Assembly (NCBI GenBank): GCA_016718605.1
Contig: JADKCY010000003.1
Location: 62,001 to 126,000, forward strand
DNA: 64,000 nucleotides
Source: Lysobacterales bacterium
GTDB taxonomy: Bacteria; Pseudomonadota; Gammaproteobacteria; Xanthomonadales; Xanthomonadaceae
Direction of reading: 5' to 3'
The notes under the pieces were generated by a model that made no database searches, was not told the DNA's origin, and saw only the letters and a list, made by a program, of their open reading frames with translations. A program made the translations under genes and the position numbers. Below, piece after piece: positions 60,854 through 64,000 of this stretch. The number at the start of each line of letters is the position of its first letter. The stretch's first letter is position 1.

Positions 60854-62335
60854 TCAGTCACCCATCATTTTTTGACGGTGCTCGTAGCGCTCCTGAGCAT
60901 CAAGACAAAGGGTGGCGATCGGGCGAGCCTCGAGTCGTTCCAGACCGATTTCCTCGCCAGTTTCCTCGCAATAGCCATATTCCCCTTCATCCACTCGCTT
61001 GATGGCTTTCTCGATTTTGTTGATCAACTTGCGATAGCGATCCCGGGTGCGCAACTCCAGTGAGTTCTCTGTTTCGCGAGTCGCGCGCTCGGCTTCGTCA
61101 CCCACATCGCGGACCTCTTCGCGCAAATTGTCGATGGTCTGCTTGGACTCCTCGACCAGTTCGGCACGCCAGTTGATTAGCTTCTGACGGAAATACTCCA
61201 GATGAAAAGGATTCATGTACTCCTCGCTCCGCGAGGGTCGATACCCCTCTGGCAGGTCGACGCGCACCACCTTGACGGCAGTCAGTGGCGCCTGCACTGC
61301 GGCGGGTTTCGCACTCTTGACGCCGACAGCTCGACCTCCGGTTGCGGTTGTACTGGGTTGCCCTGAGGACGTGCTACGGGTACCACTGGATTTCATTGAA
61401 TTACCTGTTTCGTTCGGAGAACCCGACGAGGACGAAACCGTCTTCGCCACGGGTGGTGAGGCTTTCTTGCTGGCAACCATCGGCTTCTCAGCCGCGGCAG
61501 GTGCTACTGGCAGCGCTTTCTTGCTGGCCGAAGACAGTTTTTCGGTCTGTTTGGTAGACAATTTTTGCGGCGCCGAGGCAAGCGTGCTCGTCGCAGATTT
61601 GACAACTTTGGCATTCCCCGCCTGAACAGCCGGCGCAGGCTTCGCGACCGCCTTGGGAGTCGGTTTCGGCGCTACAACCAACGGGCCCTTGCTGCGCTTT
61701 CCACCCACAACGGCTTGCGCGATGGCGCGTGTGGCGGACTTGACCATGCCCAGCATTGATGACTTTCGAGCGGGTGCGGCCTGCTTGGTCGCTTTGGGTG
61801 CGACTGGCTTGGACTTCTGCACCTTTGCCACGGACACCTTGCTGGCGGGCTTGGATACACCCTTCTTTTGCAGCGGTTTCGGAGCCGCTTTGGCCGCAGC
61901 CTTCCTCGCGACCGTCACCAACGCTGATTTGGCCTTGCTGGTCGCCTTTGCGGTGACCTTGACGATCGGCACGGCGGCCTTCTTGCTTGACGCCACGGCT
62001 GGCTTGGGTAACTTGCCCGTCACCTTTGCGCCAGTGACCTTGGGCTTTGCCGTCACGACAGTCTTGGCAACGGGCTTTTTTGCTGACGGCTTGGCAAGTT
62101 TGGCCGCAGTTTTTCCCGGTGCGGATTTGACCTTGGTGGCCACCGACTTCGCAGCACCTGCCTTCAGCGGCTTTTTGACGGGCCCCGCTTTGGACACCGC
62201 AGGCGTCTTGGCGCTTGCTTTGGTCTTGATTGCAGCAGACTTTGCCGACCCAACGACCGCTTTGCCTTTGACCGGCTTTGCAGTCTTCACACTCGACTTG
62301 CTCGCTACTTTGGACGATTTTGACTTCGCTGCCAC
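60854..62335 (-). CDS. dksA: DksA-family RNA-polymerase regulator with histone-H1-like N-terminus
   Basis: A 493-residue protein, more than three times E. coli DksA (151). Residues 1 to about 350 are Lys/Ala/Pro/Ser/Val-rich low-complexity (KPVAKTVVTAKPKV type), like histone H1 or AlgP. The last 130 are DksA: coiled coil LINWRAELVEESKQTIDNLREEV with the tip acidic residues, and the zinc-finger region YGYCEETGEEIGLERLEARP then ATLCLDAQ. Only two of the usual four cysteines remain (CxxT and CxxA), so zinc binding is probably weak or lost. The start is GTG with GAAGGG about 7 bases upstream. It probably modulates rRNA and stress transcription with ppGpp; the long tail could bind DNA. Confidence 0.9.
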   Translation of the reverse strand: MAAKSKSSKVASKSSVKTAKPVKGKAVVGSAKSAAIKTKASAKTPAVSKAGPVKKPLKAGAAKSVATKVKSAPGKTAAKLAKPSAKKPVAKTVVTAKPKVTGAKVTGKLPKPAVASSKKAAVPIVKVTAKATSKAKSALVTVARKAAAKAAPKPLQKKGVSKPASKVSVAKVQKSKPVAPKATKQAAPARKSSMLGMVKSATRAIAQAVVGGKRSKGPLVVAPKPTPKAVAKPAPAVQAGNAKVVKSATSTLASAPQKLSTKQTEKLSSASKKALPVAPAAAEKPMVASKKASPPVAKTVSSSSGSPNETGNSMKSSGTRSTSSGQPSTTATGGRAVGVKSAKPAAVQAPLTAVKVVRVDLPEGYRPSRSEEYMNPFHLEYFRQKLINWRAELVEESKQTIDNLREEVRDVGDEAERATRETENSLELRTRDRYRKLINKIEKAIKRVDEGEYGYCEETGEEIGLERLEARPIATLCLDAQERYEHRQKMMGD

Positions 62336-62514
62336 GTTAAGCCCTTCCCTGTTGGATTGCTTGAGCCACGGCGGGCGCGTTTTATACGCCTACATGCCCT
62401 CGCGCAGCAAGCTGAAATTCTTCAGCCGCCCGACGACGCATTTATACCGCTATCCTTACGCTCTCGCGATGACCTGAGTGAGCATGCCTCACTTTTCCTG
62501 CAGAGGTTGCCAAG

Positions 62515-62781
62515 TTGGTGCGCCAGACATTGATAGCGTTGTTGCGATTCTATAAGCGTTTTGTCAGCCCGTTGCTGGGTCAGCACTGTCGTTTTCACCC
62601 CAGTTGCTCCGAGTACGCGATGCAGGCGCTCGACATTCATGGTGTTTTCAAAGGCAGTTGGCTCACGCTGAAACGTCTTGCGCGTTGTCAGCCTTTTTGC
62701 GAGGGCGGTCTCGATCCAGTACCGCCGCGCAAACAAGCACCCCAGTGTGGCACTCACTGCGATCATTCACACAAATCCTGA
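62515..62781 (+). CDS. yidD: Membrane protein insertion efficiency factor YidD
   Basis: An 88-residue YidD protein, thought to help YidC-dependent insertion. It has LLRFYKRFVSPLLGQHCRFHPSCSEYAMQAL and GSWLTLKRLARCQPF, with the usual conserved cysteines. The start is a TTG at 62515 (or GTG 62518) after AGAGG. YidD usually sits between rnpA and yidC near the origin; here it is alone, divergent from dksA and 31 bases before yajQ. Confidence 0.9.
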   Translation: MVRQTLIALLRFYKRFVSPLLGQHCRFHPSCSEYAMQALDIHGVFKGSWLTLKRLARCQPFCEGGLDPVPPRKQAPQCGTHCDHSHKS

Positions 62782-62812
62782 TCCCCCAGCGAACCAGAAC
62801 CCAGGAACCGAC

Positions 62813-63295
62813 ATGCCCTCTTTTGACGTCGTTTCGGAAATTGACAAACACGAACTCACCAATGCCATTGATCAAGCCAATCGCGAACTGACCAATCGTT
62901 TTGACTTTCGTGGCACCGATGCACGCTTCCAACTGGAGGATGCCACTGTCGCCATGACGGCACCCAGCGAGTTTCAGCTGCAGCAGATGCTTGACATCCT
63001 GCGCCAGCGGCTCACAGCGCGTTCAATTGACGTCCGTTGCCTGGACGTCGGCGCGGTTGAAAGCAACCTTTCCGGCGCGCGCCAGAAGATCACTGTCAAG
63101 CAGGGCGTTGAACAGGCATTGGGCAAGAAGATCATTGCTCGCCTGAAGGAAGCAAAGCTCAAGGTCGACGCACAAATCAATGGTGACAAGCTGAGAATCA
63201 ACGGCAAAAAGCGCGACGATTTGCAAGCCGCGATTGCAGAGCTACGTAAGGGCGAATTCGAAATGCCACTGCAGTTCAACAATTTCCGCGACTGA
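62813..63295 (+). CDS. yajQ: YajQ-family nucleotide-binding protein
   Basis: A 160-residue YajQ protein: MPSFDVVSEIDKHELTNAID, NRFDFRGTDARF, two ferredoxin-like repeats, and MPLQFNNFRD at the end. In Xanthomonas campestris a YajQ protein binds c-di-GMP and acts with a transcription factor, and family members elsewhere do too. AGGA about 8 bases upstream supports the ATG at 62813; upstream in-frame codons lie in yidD. Repeat copy B begins 6 bases after its stop. Confidence 0.93.
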   Translation: MPSFDVVSEIDKHELTNAIDQANRELTNRFDFRGTDARFQLEDATVAMTAPSEFQLQQMLDILRQRLTARSIDVRCLDVGAVESNLSGARQKITVKQGVEQALGKKIIARLKEAKLKVDAQINGDKLRINGKKRDDLQAAIAELRKGEFEMPLQFNNFRD

Positions 63296-63301
63296 CAGGC
63301 T

Positions 63302-63430
63302 GTTGAGAAAGTGCGTTGCTGCAATTTCTCACTCTGGTCAGCCCGGCCCATGGCCGGACTCTCCAACGACGAATCCATCACTTACGCGATCGAATCACGA
63401 ACTTGGCGACCGAGCCCCGCCCACCGGGGA
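63302..63430 (+). repeat. Dispersed structured repeat, copy B
   Basis: Partner of the repeat at 9271. It starts with GTTGAGAAAGTGCGTT, has CTTACGCGAT at 63381 (79 bases in, same as copy A) and a hairpin CCGGCC/GGCCGG (63343-63348 and 63352-63357) centred 48 bases in, the same offset as in copy A. A further pairing, TGAGAAA with TTTCTCA (63304-63310 and 63325-63331), is specific to this copy. It fills the gap between convergent yajQ and the EAL gene, so it could act as a terminator region here. Confidence 0.7.
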
Positions 63431-63469
63431 CTTGCAGGTTGCATGGATACCCGAACACGCTGACCACTG

Positions 63470-64000
63470 TCAGCCCGCCTGTGGTCGCGCGGCAATCTGC
63501 GCTTGCCAACGTAGGAAAAACGCTTCCGCGGGCAAGGCCTTGGCATACAGAAATCCCTGGGCCAACACACAGCCAGCCGCGAGCAAGTGCGCACGCTGCG
63601 ACTCGCGCTCCACACCCTCGACGGTCAGCTCCATCCCCAGCTCTTCGGCGAAACGGGCGATGGTATTCACGATCGCACGATGGCGTGGATTGCAGTCGAT
63701 GTCTTTGACCAGGCTGCGATCCACTTTCATCGCATCGAACGGCGAGGAAGCAAAACTGTCGAGCGACGAGTAACCCGTTCCGAAGTCGTCTACCACCAGC
63801 CCAATGCCCACCAATTTCAATGCGTGCAAGCGCTGATTGGTCGCCTCCGTACCGTCGCGAAAGATTGTCTTGGTGACCTCAAGGCGCAAACAACCGGCAG
63901 GCAGCCCACTGGCTGCCAGCGCCTGCTTTACTTGGCCTGGTAAACGTCCTGAAGCCAACTGACGATCATCCACGTTGACGTTCAGCATGGGCGGCGGCGC
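63470..64000 (-). CDS. EAL-domain protein, C-terminal part (partial)
   Basis: The frame is open to the right edge, so only the last 177 residues of a probable c-di-GMP phosphodiesterase are seen; the EAL signature and any upstream domains lie outside the window. Retained active-site segments are LEVTKT (first Glu kept), VDDFGTGYSSL, MKVDRSLV (lysine kept), VEGVE and QGFLYAKAL. In LEVTKT the usual second Glu is Lys; this is not a metal ligand I can name, so activity may remain. Tail RWQAQIAARPQAG is short. Converges on yajQ. Confidence 0.9.
   Translation of the reverse strand, partial: APPPMLNVNVDDRQLASGRLPGQVKQALAASGLPAGCLRLEVTKTIFRDGTEATNQRLHALKLVGIGLVVDDFGTGYSSLDSFASSPFDAMKVDRSLVKDIDCNPRHRAIVNTIARFAEELGMELTVEGVERESQRAHLLAAGCVLAQGFLYAKALPAEAFFLRWQAQIAARPQAG

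Noticed and set aside
1..64000. CRISPR array, rRNA or tRNA genes, prophage or insertion sequence with transposase
   Set aside because: I saw no regular spaced repeats, no rRNA or tRNA sequence and no transposase; only the recombinase trio at the left edge is mobile-element-like.

Overview
The window reads as a high-GC gammaproteobacterial chromosome of the Lysobacterales (Xanthomonadales) type. The best evidence is the arginine cluster at 46-56 kb. It has the acetylated-intermediate pathway known from Xanthomonas: an N-acetylornithine carbamoyltransferase (argF'), an acetylcitrulline-type deacetylase, and a fused acetylglutamate kinase/acetyltransferase. A DksA with a very long basic N-terminus, a YajQ protein, and a secreted protein ending in a GFEN tail fit the same group. 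I cannot name the species.

Layout. 1-4.7 kb is the end of an integrating element: three overlapping or adjacent tyrosine-recombinase genes on the minus strand, the third running off the left edge, stopping just short of ssb. 4.7-9.3 kb holds ssb, a polyprenyl diphosphate synthase (ispB), and a partner-switching pair (STAS protein plus a membrane sensor PP2C phosphatase/kinase). 9.9-11.9 kb is motAB. 11.8-21.9 kb is a minus-strand block: NAD-glutamate dehydrogenase, NAD kinase, a DUF4442 protein, a Ser/Thr kinase with an FGE-sulfatase-like end, DUF502 and a queuosine-precursor transporter. 22.5-29 kb is a TetR-controlled RND efflux operon, with a strong palindromic operator between tetR and a divergent small secreted protein that looks like the 7(1) septoil-knot family.

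29.5-36 kb carries ispG with a PilZ-like gene, xseA-yigZ and ppk2. 35.9-39.8 kb is one translationally coupled operon, histidine kinase - response regulator - kynB - kynU, linking a two-component system to kynurenine breakdown. 40-46 kb holds envelope and secreted proteins: a TonB receptor, a Cys-rich lipoprotein, a MipA/OmpV protein, a GFEN-tailed protein and a collagen-like protein broken by a one-base insertion. 46-56.4 kb is the arginine cluster, led by argF'. Its leader has a terminator hairpin preceded by a short Arg-rich reading frame, which suggests attenuation. 56.4-64 kb holds a glycine-zipper protein, cysS-sufE-DUF885, the DksA/histone-H1-like fusion, yidD, yajQ and the end of an EAL-domain gene.

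The observations most worth following up are the three-recombinase element, the arginine attenuator, a dispersed structured repeat present twice (9.3 kb and 63.3 kb), the knotted-protein candidate, the kinase/regulator/kyn operon and the DksA fusion. Starts are my choices from overlaps, ribosome-binding sites and family length. All functions rest on motif recognition by eye, without database searches.
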